From: Nissolia schottii | Lineage: Eukaryota > Streptophyta > Magnoliopsida > Fabales > Fabaceae | DNA length: 64,000 bases | Direction: 5' to 3' | NCBI GenBank assembly: GCA_003254905.1 | Contig: QANU01001262.1 | Location: forward strand, 173,362-237,361 | Part shown: one piece after another, positions 37,575 to 49,800 of the stretch | Position numbering within the stretch: the stretch's first letter is position 1 | How the letters are laid out: each line of letters starts with the position of its first letter | Notes under the pieces: generated by a model | Databases searched by the model: none | What the model saw: only the letters and a program-made list of their open reading frames with translations | Told to the model about the DNA's origin: nothing | Made by a program: the position numbers and the translations under genes

Positions 37575-38460
37575 ACTTGTATGTGAACTAATTTTTATAA
37601 AGTTTGTCCACTCAAAATGTATAAAGATTGTGAACTTATTTATGTTTGAGTAAAATCACAGTGTTGTACGCAAGTGCGTAATGTTTGTGCATAAGGCCAT
37701 ATAATGTTTGTGCACTGAAATTTGATATCATATTCTGCAATATTACTTGACTATGCATTAAGTAATATGCATGTATGTAAAGTTTATGCATTAGAATGTA
37801 TAAAAGTGTGTGCACATGTATGTGAACTAATTTTTATAAAGTTTGTCCATTAAATATGTATAAATTTTGTGAACCTATTTATGTTTGGGTAAAATCACAG
37901 TGTTGTACATAAGTGCGTAATGTTTGTGCATAAGGTCATATAATGTTCGTGCATTGAAATATGATATCATATTTTGCAATATTACTTAACTATGCATTAA
38001 GTAATATGCATGTGTGTAAAGTTTATGCATTAGAATGTATAAAAGTGTGTGCGCATGTAACACCCCTGCTAACTGCCCACTTCCATAATAGTAAGCAATG
38101 CTCACAGGGTTGTTATTCGTTGTGTCGGGTTACCTTTAGCCCGTACTTTTACCTTTGCAAATACCTTATACGCAACATATGGACCATTTTGAAAATTGTT
38201 TGTGTGCTTATCAAGTTATAAACTCGGGATGTTACAGCGCACATGTCTGTGAATTAATTTTTATAAAGTTTATCCACTAAAAATGTATAAAGATTGCGGA
38301 CTTATTTATGTTTGAGTAAAATCACAGTGTTATACACAAGTACGTAATGTTTGTGCATAAGGTCAGTTTGTGCACATCGTTATATAATGTTTGTGCACTA
38401 AAATTTGATATCATATTTTTCAATATTACTTTGGCACTCCAATCAGATATTATATTCTGC
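37575..38460. repeat. Tandem repeat, about 238-bp unit, motif GTTTGTGCAT
   Basis: The landmark TGTATGTGAACTAATTTTTA recurs at 37579 and 37817 (period 238). A third, more diverged copy (CTGTGAATTAATTTTTATAA) begins after the inserted LTR, near 38245. Units carry AATGTTTGTGCATAAGG and AATATGCATGT words, related to the GTTTGCACATATG arrays at 18181-19480. Confidence 0.8.
38056..38236. mobile_element. 181-bp solo LTR inside the tandem repeat
   Basis: The sequence begins TGTAACACCCCTGC and ends CTCGGGATGTTACA, i.e. TG...CA with inverted TGTAACA/TGTTACA tips. It is flanked by the perfect 5-bp direct repeat GCGCA at 38051-38055 and 38237-38241. Removing it rejoins the tandem-repeat word GTGTGTGCGCACATGT, which the first unit has as GTGTGTGCACATGT. 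Size and ends fit a TRIM/SMART-type or other short LTR. I do not see the 5S-rRNA-like segment diagnostic of Cassandra elements. Confidence 0.8.
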
Positions 38461-39850
38461 AACATACACTCTTACCACCATTGTTAAAGATAGATCTCAT
38501 CCATTTTAAAAGAAAATCAATATTTTATCATCTTAATTCCATTTTAATTAATTTTTACATGATAAGAGGATGAAGACGAGGAGGATGAGAAGGATGGCAA
38601 TGATGAGAGGATGAGAGGATGATGATGATAAACATAACAGAACAAGGATGAGAGAATGAAGACGATGAGTGAAAACGATGACGAGAACGAGTTTGGGATT
38701 GAGGCGCGTTCAAGATTGATTATGTGAGAAAACTCGCCTGATAGTGCGTCATTTCCAAATAAGGAAAGTATACTATATTCTGTATTAATTGTCATTTAAA
38801 CCGTATAAAACAGAAGTGTATATACGAGTGTATGGATTGGAGTGTACATAAAGCATTTATGAATTTTTTAATACTTAGATTAATTTGGTTCAAGTAACCA
38901 CTAGGATCATATTAGAAGGAGCTCAGTTCTTAGTTCTATAAATACCGAATTTACAATTTTAAATGCACCAAGAAAAAGAATATTGAGATCTGTGAAAAAA
39001 ATGATAATAAAAGAGAGAAAAAACTTGCATAGTTTTCTTTTATATCTAAAGTTCTTTAGAGTTACAATTGATTTAGTTGGTGAAGTATTTTGTAGTGCAC
39101 GAGGAAAAATCTCTCTGAACACCACTTTTTTATATACAATTTCCTATCACATGCACATTTTTTCTTTTCTATTTCTCGCTCTCTCGAGCTCCTCATTTTC
39201 TTCTTCTTTTGCTATTCTCTCTTGTCCCCTCACACTTCTTTCATTTTTTTATTTATTATTTTTCTTATTCGCAAGAAATTATAGATTTCAGAGTATTTTT
39301 TTTACAATTTTTTAGTTTTTTTTATTTATTAAAAAGTTTGTGCATTATTATTAAAAAATTTGTGTACATGAGCACCAAAGTTTTCTTCTTTGTAGTTGTT
39401 CTCATTTTCATTTCCGTCATTTTTTTGTTCAAAAGTTTGTGCGTGTGAAAAAGTTCATGCATTTTTATTCAAAAGTTTGTGCACGTGAGTACTAAAATTT
39501 TCATATTATTCATTTTTATTTCATTTTAGCTTTATTATTGGTTTTTGCTTCTTAAAATGTTTGTATATGTTAATTCAAATGTTTGTGCATAGTAACAAGT
39601 GAGTCGACGTACTTAGAGTGTGAGTGAAAAATAATAGAGAGAGCCCTACAATTACTTTTTATTATTTAATGTGTGACATATCCAATCTGATTTAGTTCCG
39701 TATATAAAAAATGTTTGTACATCTATATAAAGAATTTACGCACGTGCACAACAATTTGTGCATTTAGTATTATTGTATATACCATATTTATATTATATGA
39801 TAATTGTAAGATGACAACAAAATTAATGTACTGTAATAAATAATTTGCGT
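38461..39850. repeat. Continuation of family A-like repeat, with conserved end at 38745-38862
   Basis: 38745-38862 contains TTCTGTATTAATTGTCATTT, ACCGTATAAAACAGAAGTGT and GAGTGTATGG..GAGTGTACATAAAGCA, matching the right end of the element at 17765-19950. From about 39160 a pyrimidine-rich leader and then scattered AAAGTTTGTGCACGTGAG words (39330-39800) resemble another, partial member. No protein is readable. Confidence 0.5.
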
Positions 39851-40545
39851 ACTCATCTTTCTGCCCGACTATCTACTCAACTTACTGTTAAAAAAGAGAT
39901 ATTGGACAAGTAATCCACGTACTCACCACAATTTTTCACATATATCATGTTCAAATGGCAATCAGGCAAAGAGAGTTTGGAAATGAAAGGGAGGGAGAGA
40001 GTACCTCGTACGTGTTCACTGATAATATATAGATACAGATATACACACAGAAGAAAAAGAACTCTTTTCACACTAGGCATTTTTAAACTCAGAAACACAA
40101 AGGAAACATTGATTCAATATTAAAATCAATACTGTTTATACACGTAGAACCATTTTTTTCCCTCTTTTTTCTTACATCATTTTGAAGAGAAAAGTTATTT
40201 TCTTACAAGAGAAAAAGTATATAAAGCAAAAAAAATTACTTTGTAAAATAAAGCATTGATTAAGCAACAAAAAAAATTTACAAGAAGCACCCAAAAATGA
40301 AAATACATAAAGCATTGATTTGGATTTGCTACAGTGAACAAAAACAAACAATCCCGAGTGGTGAGACAGTGAATCACATGACGGTTCCAATTGTATATAA
40401 ATAAATATATGTTGCCTTTTCCCCCTGCATCCATCTACATTATGCTCCTATGCTTAAGCATTAAACAGAGTCGTCAATGAGCAATAAGGCTATACATACA
40501 TATAGACAGAAAAGATGTAAAAAATGATGGATAAGATGAGATGGA
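39851..40545. other. AT-rich region 3' of the PIP-type gene
   Basis: No gene recognised. The right-hand part must hold the 3' untranslated region of the minus-strand peptide gene. Confidence 0.4.
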
Positions 40546-40779
40546 TCAATGACCGCGTCCTCTGTGGCTAGGCCCAGAATAAGCCCTGTTTATTATTAAA
40601 GTGCTTGTCAAGTTATAATAAGGAGCAGCTGCTGCAGATTCATGATCTTTGAGAGGCCTCATGCCCTCAACAACACTCACGGAGGAGCTGTGGGACAGCA
40701 AGAGGAACACCAAGAATATCAAGACACAAATGGCATTAAGTGCCACCGCAACAGAACAAGAACCGCAACCCTTCAACAT
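40546..40779 (-). CDS. PAMP-induced secreted peptide (PIP/PIPL) precursor
   Basis: A 77-residue secreted peptide hormone precursor. Residues 1 to about 38 form a strongly hydrophobic signal peptide (VALNAICVLIFLVFLLLS). A variable middle follows. The C-terminus is AYSGPSHRGRGH, matching exactly the S-G-P-S-x-x-G-x-G-H core that defines plant PIP and PIP-like peptides, whose known members are perceived by RLK7-type receptor kinases and amplify immune or stress responses. The core ends exactly at the stop codon, as in family members with a terminal peptide. The prolines are candidates for hydroxylation. Single exon; first ATG at 40779. CEP and IDA peptides end differently, so PIP/PIPL is the best fit. 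Which subgroup cannot be decided here. Confidence 0.85.
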   Translation of the reverse strand: MLKGCGSCSVAVALNAICVLIFLVFLLLSHSSSVSVVEGMRPLKDHESAAAAPYYNLTSTLIINRAYSGPSHRGRGH

Positions 40780-43700
40780 TTTCTAATTAGTTTCTGCTGC
40801 TCTATGTAAAGCTCGTAATGGGACTCCAAGATCGATCGACCGATGCACCTAAACAATGAATATTTTGGAATGGTGTGGTTCGGAGAGCGTGGTCAAGAAT
40901 GTTGTAATATATATGTGTGTGTGTGTGTAATGTAATGTAATGTAATGTATACGCTCTGTTCTGTTCTGTTCTTTGACTTTGCATGCTTATTGTGGGCTGG
41001 TGGGTGGGGTGGCGGAGTTGGAAGGTTACTCTTCTAGTCTTGCAGTGTTTCTTTGAAATTTGAATGAGAAAAATGAAAATGCATTTTGAAGTCTTGAAAC
41101 CAGACTAGGCCAAATAAATTGTATGAAAAGGAAAAGAGATGAGTGGCACAAGGAGAAAATTGTGTTTAAAACGTGAAGAGCACGGCTTATTGACTATTGA
41201 AGCAAGGATTTGTGCCTTGTACGAGAGAGAAAATAAAAATATTAGGAGTAAGTCAATTAGTCGGACTGTGTGTGTATATATATTTACTTGTGCATATAAG
41301 TTGGTGAATGGATGTGGCCATTGAATTTGATAGTCTTCGGAACACATGTTAAGGCTAATATATTACTAATGCGAAAGAGAAAGTGCTCAACCTCCTTTTC
41401 GCTTTCCATTAGAGAGGACTTTCGCTTCGGTCAATGTCTCGTGCCCGGTTAGCTTACGCCACACACACGTATGCAATCCTAGCGTTACAAGATACGATGC
41501 AGAAATTGTTTACCAATTACCATTTCCATCTGACTTGCGAGACTTACAGCCTGTGTACCTTTTCACATTTCTCGACCAAATCACAGAAATGGCTACCAAC
41601 CAGGCAACTGCACCTCCGACCAAAGTAAACTATATTCTAGCCTTGCCATTTTCATATAATAATCAACATAAAATATAATATAGTTAGCATGCATGCGCAT
41701 TTACATATTCGAACTTATACTAGTCTCACTCAGGCCCCGCCAAGGCATTAGGTATCAACACAATCCGAAATAAATTTGACCAGTGTTCCAAACTGCCATT
41801 ATTAACTCTTCCGTCCACCCTTAGCGTACGTGAAATTTTGACGAGCTTTATAAATGAGTAATTCTCTAAATTATAGGCGCCTTACGCTTAACGTGAATTA
41901 GGTGTTTTTTATTTTATTTTTTGTTAATGAAGAAAAAATATAATCACATCTACTATCTTTTTCAGAAATAAATACATCAATTTTGCTGCATTGTTGAGTT
42001 GGACTAAAATTAATTTCCATAGTACCAACCATCCTATATACATTTCGTATATCAAAGATATTTGTCTAGCCCAGCACTTACATTTTATGTAAACCCCAAA
42101 AAAGGGGTAAAAAAAGGAAAATGACACAAGAAAGTTAGTCACCATGACGGTCTAAACTTATTCATATCTCTATCGCTTCTAAACTTATTCATATCTCTAT
42201 CGCTGTACATATCAAAGTCAGTTCTAAGCCAAACACGGCAGTCTGTTTGGGTGTCCTTATTCACAAGTCAACCATCTTTCAAAGGGATCGCATTTAAACA
42301 AATTCTTTCAAGCAAAAGCTAATAAGTGAATATGTATTCATCACCATTAATTTAAATTTGCTAGTGACCAAGCAAATTAACCAAATTCAATCAGCTGCTC
42401 GAGAGAATAAAATTGTTAGGTCAAGTTTATTCCCTTCACGGTGTTTCCAACCTGATGAAATAATGGGTACGGTAGTGACTGCAGCAAATTACACAAGAAA
42501 GCTACTCTTCCAAGTAGTATGAGACCTGGTGTTGATGCCTAATGGGAGCCCTCAAATGACGTAAAATTTGACTGAAAAATGCATGGTCCATTGGTCCCAA
42601 TACGACTCACTTGCAAAAAACTAATCTTCTGCTTTTTGAAAGACTCGGATTCCTTCAAAATGAAAATCATCTCAGGTGCTTACCATTTCACTGTGAAAAC
42701 CTGTCCATGTCCAACAATAAGCCAATCATGTTGGAAACTAATGATGATTAAATAAATAAATTGATTTTTCAGTATTAAACCCATGCAGGATGCAGCACAA
42801 GGACAGAATAGGATTACAATACATGGGTTTCATAACACTCCCAGGGACGATGATCCCAATTGCATCTAGTCGACCAAGATTCACATCACCTTGAACTGAA
42901 CCATCAAGAGTCAAGGCCAAATCATACTGTCTCATGTTCAGTAATGAAGGTTATAATTCCCAAGACAAGGGCGAGAGGGGACTAAATGTACAATTTTAAC
43001 CACACATGAAGCAGTTCAGTGCATCTTTAGCAACTATTATTCTGTTAAATATCCAGCTAAATGAACGAACTCTCCCTTCTGCCTAAGAATATATGCACAA
43101 ACTAAAGACAAAGAGGTTTATAGGTACCTACCAAATCAAAGTACTCAGATCATGCTGACAAATGACCTCATTTTACCAACGAAAAGATTCAAGACAAAAG
43201 TTAACACTGCAAATGGAAATACCTGTTAATTATAGAATACACATTATGAAGTGGACGACTGTTCGGGATGAGTGAAAAACCAGCAAGAGACCCGGATGCA
43301 TACCAACCCAATGTGGTAACTGTAAGCAGGCTTTTTATATATATACATTGTAACTGTTGAGAGTCAAATTATGATCAATAAAGAAGATATAAAACTTCGT
43401 AGAAGACATGAACAGGATTAAATAAGCTAGAAAGGAGTTATAAAGTTCATATTGCACAGCCACTCAGACATACAAGAAACTACTACATACTAATGTTAAT
43501 GAAAAGGTTAATATAAGAGGTTTAACATCATAATAAAGGTCATCTAGAACCAAAGAATGATAAAGAAGGATTCACACGTTTTGAGCAGAACAAAATTATA
43601 CAATTAAATTGGATTCAATGTGACAATTACAAAAATTTGTAGATAAGATGAATGTTTAATTAACTGATTAGAACTTAAATACAGCATCAACTAAAAATAA

Positions 43701-43850
43701 GCACACAGCACCGCAAAAATACAAACTTACTCTGCAAAACGTCAGTGGTGGACAGCAGCTGTTGATTTGTGATCTGACCTCATAAGCCCATAAAGCTAAA
43801 CCAGTGCAAGTCCCAGAGTAAGAGGTGAGAAATAGACTATCAATGTGCTA
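40780..43850. other. Intergenic region between PIP-type gene and REV1
   Basis: The left part is the upstream region of the PIP-type gene, with GT and TAATG short repeats at 40913-40950 and a GTTCT repeat at 40958-40972. A 26-bp duplication (CTTATTCATATCTCTATCGC twice) lies at 42156-42204. A minus-strand frame at 42738-42935 is open but matches nothing I know. The 3' untranslated region of REV1 should begin left of 43851. No other gene is recognised. Confidence 0.4.
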
Positions 43851-46800
43851 CTATGATGGTATAAACAAACTCCCTCCATAATTGTCATCAACAGCCGCCT
43901 ACAAAATTTGAGTCTGACATATGAACATGAATAAAGGAAAAACAAATCCAGATACTAGCTTCACATGGAAAAGGCATGGACGAATCCCATTAAAATAGAC
44001 ATAATCCTTAAAGCAGTTTCAAGAGATACATAGTCAAAGTAGAGTTGGCGTAAAATCCATGGTACAAAGACAATAATAATAAAAAAGACCACTAATCTAA
44101 GGCAAATGTCTCAATAATCTAACTCCAGTACTTGTCTTGTCTTTTACCTAATAGCGAGAAAACTACACAAGCACTATAGGACACCAAAATATTCAAGGTT
44201 GAAGGAAAATCAAGTAAGGAACATACCAGGAACCAATTGTTAACAAAAATTATTAGATATAGACTAAATAAATTTGAAGATACACTTTAAATTATGCTCA
44301 AAGGGAATTTTTTATATTTACAAAGATTTTAACTGAAACTACCAAATGCCAGTTTCCTATAAACATACATTTTGATATGCACAAACTGGATCGTCACTAA
44401 ACTTCTATCAGACGGCCCACCATTACTCCCAGCACCAACCCCTTTTTTGCCCCATTTTCATAAATGTTGTTAGGCTGATAAAATGTTGGTGAAAGAGAAA
44501 TTTGGCTGAAGGTATACCTGAAGGTATGGAAATACATTATTATACACTTGTAAGAAAAACTGTGACTTCGCAGCAAACCTGAAACCAGATTCTGAGTTAC
44601 TCCAAATGTTGTGAACAAAATAATAATCCAAAAAATATAGGAAGTAGAATACATATGGCCACACAACCACTGCTTTTAAATTATGCTTTTCAACGAATAC
44701 TTGATCATTTTATACACAAAACATCAAGCTCACATGAGCTTCATTGGATATGAGCCAAAGATGGTGGCACGGACCCAGAAGACAATATATCAACAATAAA
44801 CTGACCTCACTCTCAAGTCTATAGCACAATCCTCATTATCACTAAAGGATGAGACTAATCGAAAAACTAACAGAATGGATGCTTATTAAATTTGTGTTGG
44901 GGGATACTGAGAAAAGAACATAATTAAGTATGAAAAACAAGGATCCTTTCCATAAAGTACAGTTACCAACTTGCAACACTAACATACCTTTTCAGAAGCC
45001 GAAAACAAACATAAATCTCCTCAATATCTCTTTCTATCTTCACTTCGATATACTGCCTCAGTAGCTCACACACGGTGATAACAGTTTCATCATAAATCTG
45101 ATGCACATGATCTAACTGGTGAAATTCAGATATAATTTGGTGCAAAACTGAAGATAACTTGTTAGTGAAACCACATCTGTGATATATTTCGGCAAGTTTC
45201 TGCAATATCAAGCAGCTGCTGGCTTTAAACTTGTCAACCCAAAGCGGAGGATTTCCAGCCCAAAGACTGTCATTCAAAACATGACCAATTGATCCAGGAT
45301 AATAATTCTCTGACGTAGTGATGCCTAACAACTCCTGATGGTTTCTACTAGGGACCAAGGCTGGATTAGAACAAAATTCTTGCACCCTGTGAGCTGGAAG
45401 CTGCTCAACAATGACAGCTTTCAAATCCTCTGGCAATTGTTGTAACACTGAAGCATCAACTTGACTTAAAGATGAAGGCAATAAATCATCTTTTTCAAGA
45501 CTTGAATTGTGAGTAACCTTCGAATAGGGTCCAGCCCCTGAACCTAGTACAGCTTTAACTCTATTTGCTTCCTGCTGCATTGCCTGGCAGTAGATCATAA
45601 TATATTTAACTAAATAAAATACTCCTACAAATATCACACAATCAATGCAAACAGTAGCAAACAAGATTAAGATTGCTTCCATTTCTAATGACTGTAACTG
45701 GTATTAATTGCAATAAGCCACCAAATAAACTGACACTGGTCATACTACAAACAAGGAGGATGGATTAAATTCAACTTTATAATTTAATTGACTCCACATG
45801 TAAGTCTTCCTTTATCAGAAAGGAATGCATATGGAACTGCTACATTAAGTTACAGATTGAAGAAAAACCAACTGTTTTTCGACTTCAAATGGAACCATCT
45901 TAGTTTAAAAAATCTAGAGCAAGAAATATATGGACCAAACAAATACAATCTCTGCAAAATTGACATGTCAGATCAGGTTCTCAAAAAAAAGGGGGGGATC
46001 TAATTAAACCAAAATTAAATAAAAGATAATTGGCTAATGAATGTGTCCGTAAAATTAATAGGTAAACAAATATAAAAAAAAAAGGAGGATCTAACCAAAC
46101 CAAAATTACAAGACCAAAAATTTACTTATGCCTCAAGAATGATTGAAGATAGGCAGAAGCATGTGTAATGAAGTTTTTTTTTTTCAAACAAACAAGACTT
46201 ATCCAATCTTGTACATCACAGGTTGAAACAGGAAAAAGATTACCTTATTTTCTGATAATAGTTTGTTTTGAGGAATTGGCTCAGAATATGAGAGATCCTT
46301 TTCCTTGTACATAGCTTCTAATAAACACAATTTGAATGCATGTGTGGTAAGTTTAGTGTTAGTCTAAATCACAAAGTAGAAACATTAATGAAACAGAAAA
46401 GTATACCTTCTTGCTCCAAAAACGAGTTTCCTGAAGTGCTAACACTCTCACATGTGCCTTTCCCTTTAGCAATAAAATCAACTAACTTCCCTCCGTAAAT
46501 TTCATTTAATTCTGAAAATACTTCAGATGGAAGATTCCTTATAACTTCCACATCAAGGTGACATAAAGGAGGTGGTGTTGAAATTGGGTCACGACTAGCT
46601 TGGTTTTTTAGTATTTTATCGTCCATTTGACCTGAAGACCCCTGTGAATGACTACATCCATGACTGGAAGCACCATCCATACTCTGCTTGTCATGACCTG
46701 AAGAAAGAAAAGCAACCAGAAGCTATTTTCACAAATCTCATCATCACTAAAATCTCAGAACGAGAAACAAAACAGAAGAAAATCATATATAAGCTGAATC

Positions 46801-49800
46801 GAAAATCATCTAAATAATAACAAATCCGTTTGATAACAATTCCCATTACCCATAGAATATTTCTGTTGTTTGACACTTGCAGATCCTGAAGTGAGCCATG
46901 ACTTCAAATTAAACTTTTCTGTATCTACATGAAATAAATAATAAATAATGCAATACAAGTAGAATGGGTAAAAAGAAAAAAAAGGAGGGGGGGTTGGGGG
47001 GGGGGAGAAGCAAATTTCAAAGCCAAGGAAAAGGAGCAAAATTTATCTGTACAAGGGAAATGGAAAGAGGAGAAGGTCTTGCAGATCTCATCAAAAAATC
47101 ATAATTTTCATTTTGTTCAGTAATAGCCATACTTGACCAATCTCGTTACATACACAACCAAATAATATATTATTACAGCAAAGGTAAGTTAAACTTCACT
47201 CAGAATAATACAGGTACCTTGCTTCGAAGTATCTACATTTTCAAGTCTGGAAACTTGCAAGCCAATACCTCGAATATCCTTGACATCTATGTGAAATCAA
47301 CAAAAGGAGAAAATCACAAAGTTTAGATATCTGATTAAATCATTAAACAGATTTGCTCTCCTGCTAAGAGTTTTCATCTGAAATACTATTTAACATTGTG
47401 AATTAACTATCTCTCCCAAAAGCTTAAGTTGTTGGGTCGATTGAATGATTTTTATCTTAACATGCCCCCTCACGCAAGGGCCCTGTAACAACTGGTATCT
47501 TATGAAATTGATAACTGAATTGCTGCTGTGTTTTATTAATAAGACCAGTAATTCCAGAGGGGAATTTCCTGGTGAGAGAATACAAAGAGTGCTGAAAAGA
47601 TAATTCTGGGATTAAAGGTTCCCTTTGACCTCCTAATCCTTGTTCCTAATTTCTGGATAATTATCCCTGGCCCCCTGCGGTTCCTCTTATAGCTCATGAG
47701 GAATCGGGTAATTTATTTCTTTCCTAATTTAGTTCCTAAATTATTGCTTCTCTGATTTGAATAGCAAATCAGCCCCCAAATCTGTTACAGATTTTATTCC
47801 TTTCTTATTCTACTAAATCTTCTAGAATAAACGAACGGGAAAGGAAGGATTTCCTTTCCTGTTTTATCTTGATCTGCATTAGGGGGGTGCGTAACAGGCC
47901 CTTTGTGCTTGAAGCATGGATAACACACAAGCCAACCTATGTGGTGCTGAAATTGTTATTTTATTTAAAAAATAGTGATGGCAATGATTGAATCTAGACT
48001 ACTTGGCCAATAAAAGCAAATGCAGTAAAGCATTCAAGCTTTTTAAGATAAGCAGCACATTAAGACTGTTTAGTTATAGATTTCACTAAAATGATGAAAA
48101 ACAGTTACACACAGATATTTAGTAGGCCAGAGACAAGTTACCAATGTAAAAGCATCCAAAAAGTTGCTTTACTATTCTTTGGAGTATTTCCACATTATCA
48201 GTTGCAAGAGGAATCTATCAAGAGAATATCAAACACAAAATCAAACTTCAAAATAATTAAAACCACTTAGAGAAGACAATATAACAGTTTAATATACGCA
48301 TAAAACATGACTCAACATTTACCGTTACTGAGTGACTCAAATTTTCACAGTCCCCACAGCCCATATACTTTGCAGGTTCATCAGCATCTTTTCTTCTCTT
48401 TTTTATCTAAACCAAACATCCAAAGATATTTACAAATTTCAATTCGGTCTTGACTAAGATATAAGAAACATTATAATTCATGACCCTTAGATAGGTTTTT
48501 CTTTCCCTTTTTTTTTGATAAAAGAAGACGTGAAATCAAACAAGACATGAAAAGCAGTTCACCAGTTGAAACGGAAAGCTGATACCTGAATAACTTAAAA
48601 ATTAAATCTCTCAAGCTAAATGTAAATCATTACCTTGAGAGTGAAAGTGCGACCCTGGACTCCACAACATTGCAACCGCATCGAGACTTCCTTGCAGAGG
48701 CTTATTAAGAAGCATTCACACTGAAATAACTTGTATCAATATTACGAATGATTCATTTTTCTAAGGTTGTAAGGTAAAAGAAACATAAAAGTAGGATATA
48801 TAGTGTATAAGAATACTAACATCTTTCATATCTTTGAACCTCACACCCCAATTTACATCAGCACCAATAGACTTACTTTCCTGCAGAAGGGCAGATAATA
48901 AAATCTTAAAGAAACTTAGAAATGATATTAAACACAGGCTTATTACAAAGGACAGATAAGTTTCCACAGGAAGAAGAAAAAAAGGACAAGACACCAAACA
49001 CTAGTCGTAAAGTTAAACGTGGTACAGGTCACTAGCGAATGCCAATGGAAGCATGATTTTACATCATGTTGTGGAGCATAGCATGACCAATTTCCAAATT
49101 TACAATGACTGATGATGATATGATTTGTCATATTAATCTGGCAATTATGTTCTCCGATCCAAGATCAAATGTAGACAACAAGTCAAGGCTGTAACATTTA
49201 TGAAAAAGGATACCTTTATACAACAAATTTGCACATGGCATGATGTAAAATGGAAGAAAATAGAAGATGAGAAGATATAAATATAAAGTGTCTCAAATCA
49301 AAATGATGAGCAATCAAGTCTGCACTTTAAAGCAAAATATTATGTCAAAATGATGGCCTTCTCCCTACCTGAATGACCCCAACCAACCGGTTATCAATTC
49401 CTCTGCTATAATTCCACAGCATTTCCCCTGTTTTCGTTCCATACTCCTTTTGCAGTGAAGCCTGCAGAAACAAAGAAAGCAGGGACATGACTTTGAATTT
49501 ACAAATGCTTTTGAACTATATGCCCGAAAGGAAAGTGAAACTTAACTACAGAGTATGCAAATAAACTAACCAGGTAGAAATAAGAAACAAGTTGGTGCAA
49601 TGATTATATCCTTGAATAAAACAGGGTTGTAGTTCTTGAAGGTTTTTCGCTAAACTTCTGGCTTCTTTATTTGTTTTGCTTGAAAGAATTTCTCATTCTC
49701 AATGATTATTGTCTTCTATGTAATCTCCAAAATTTCAATAAATAAAAAATATTTTCTAAAATGTCAATATTCTCTTTTAACAAGGATCTAAATCCATGTG

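Noticed and set aside
38056..38236. Cassandra-type TRIM carrying 5S rRNA sequence
   Set aside because: The TGTAACACCC and GATGTTACA ends are suggestive, but I see no 5S promoter-like segment, so I leave it as an unclassified short solo LTR.
42738..42935. 65-codon minus-strand frame downstream of REV1
   Set aside because: Looks somewhat protein-like but matches nothing I know and has no supporting splice or promoter context.
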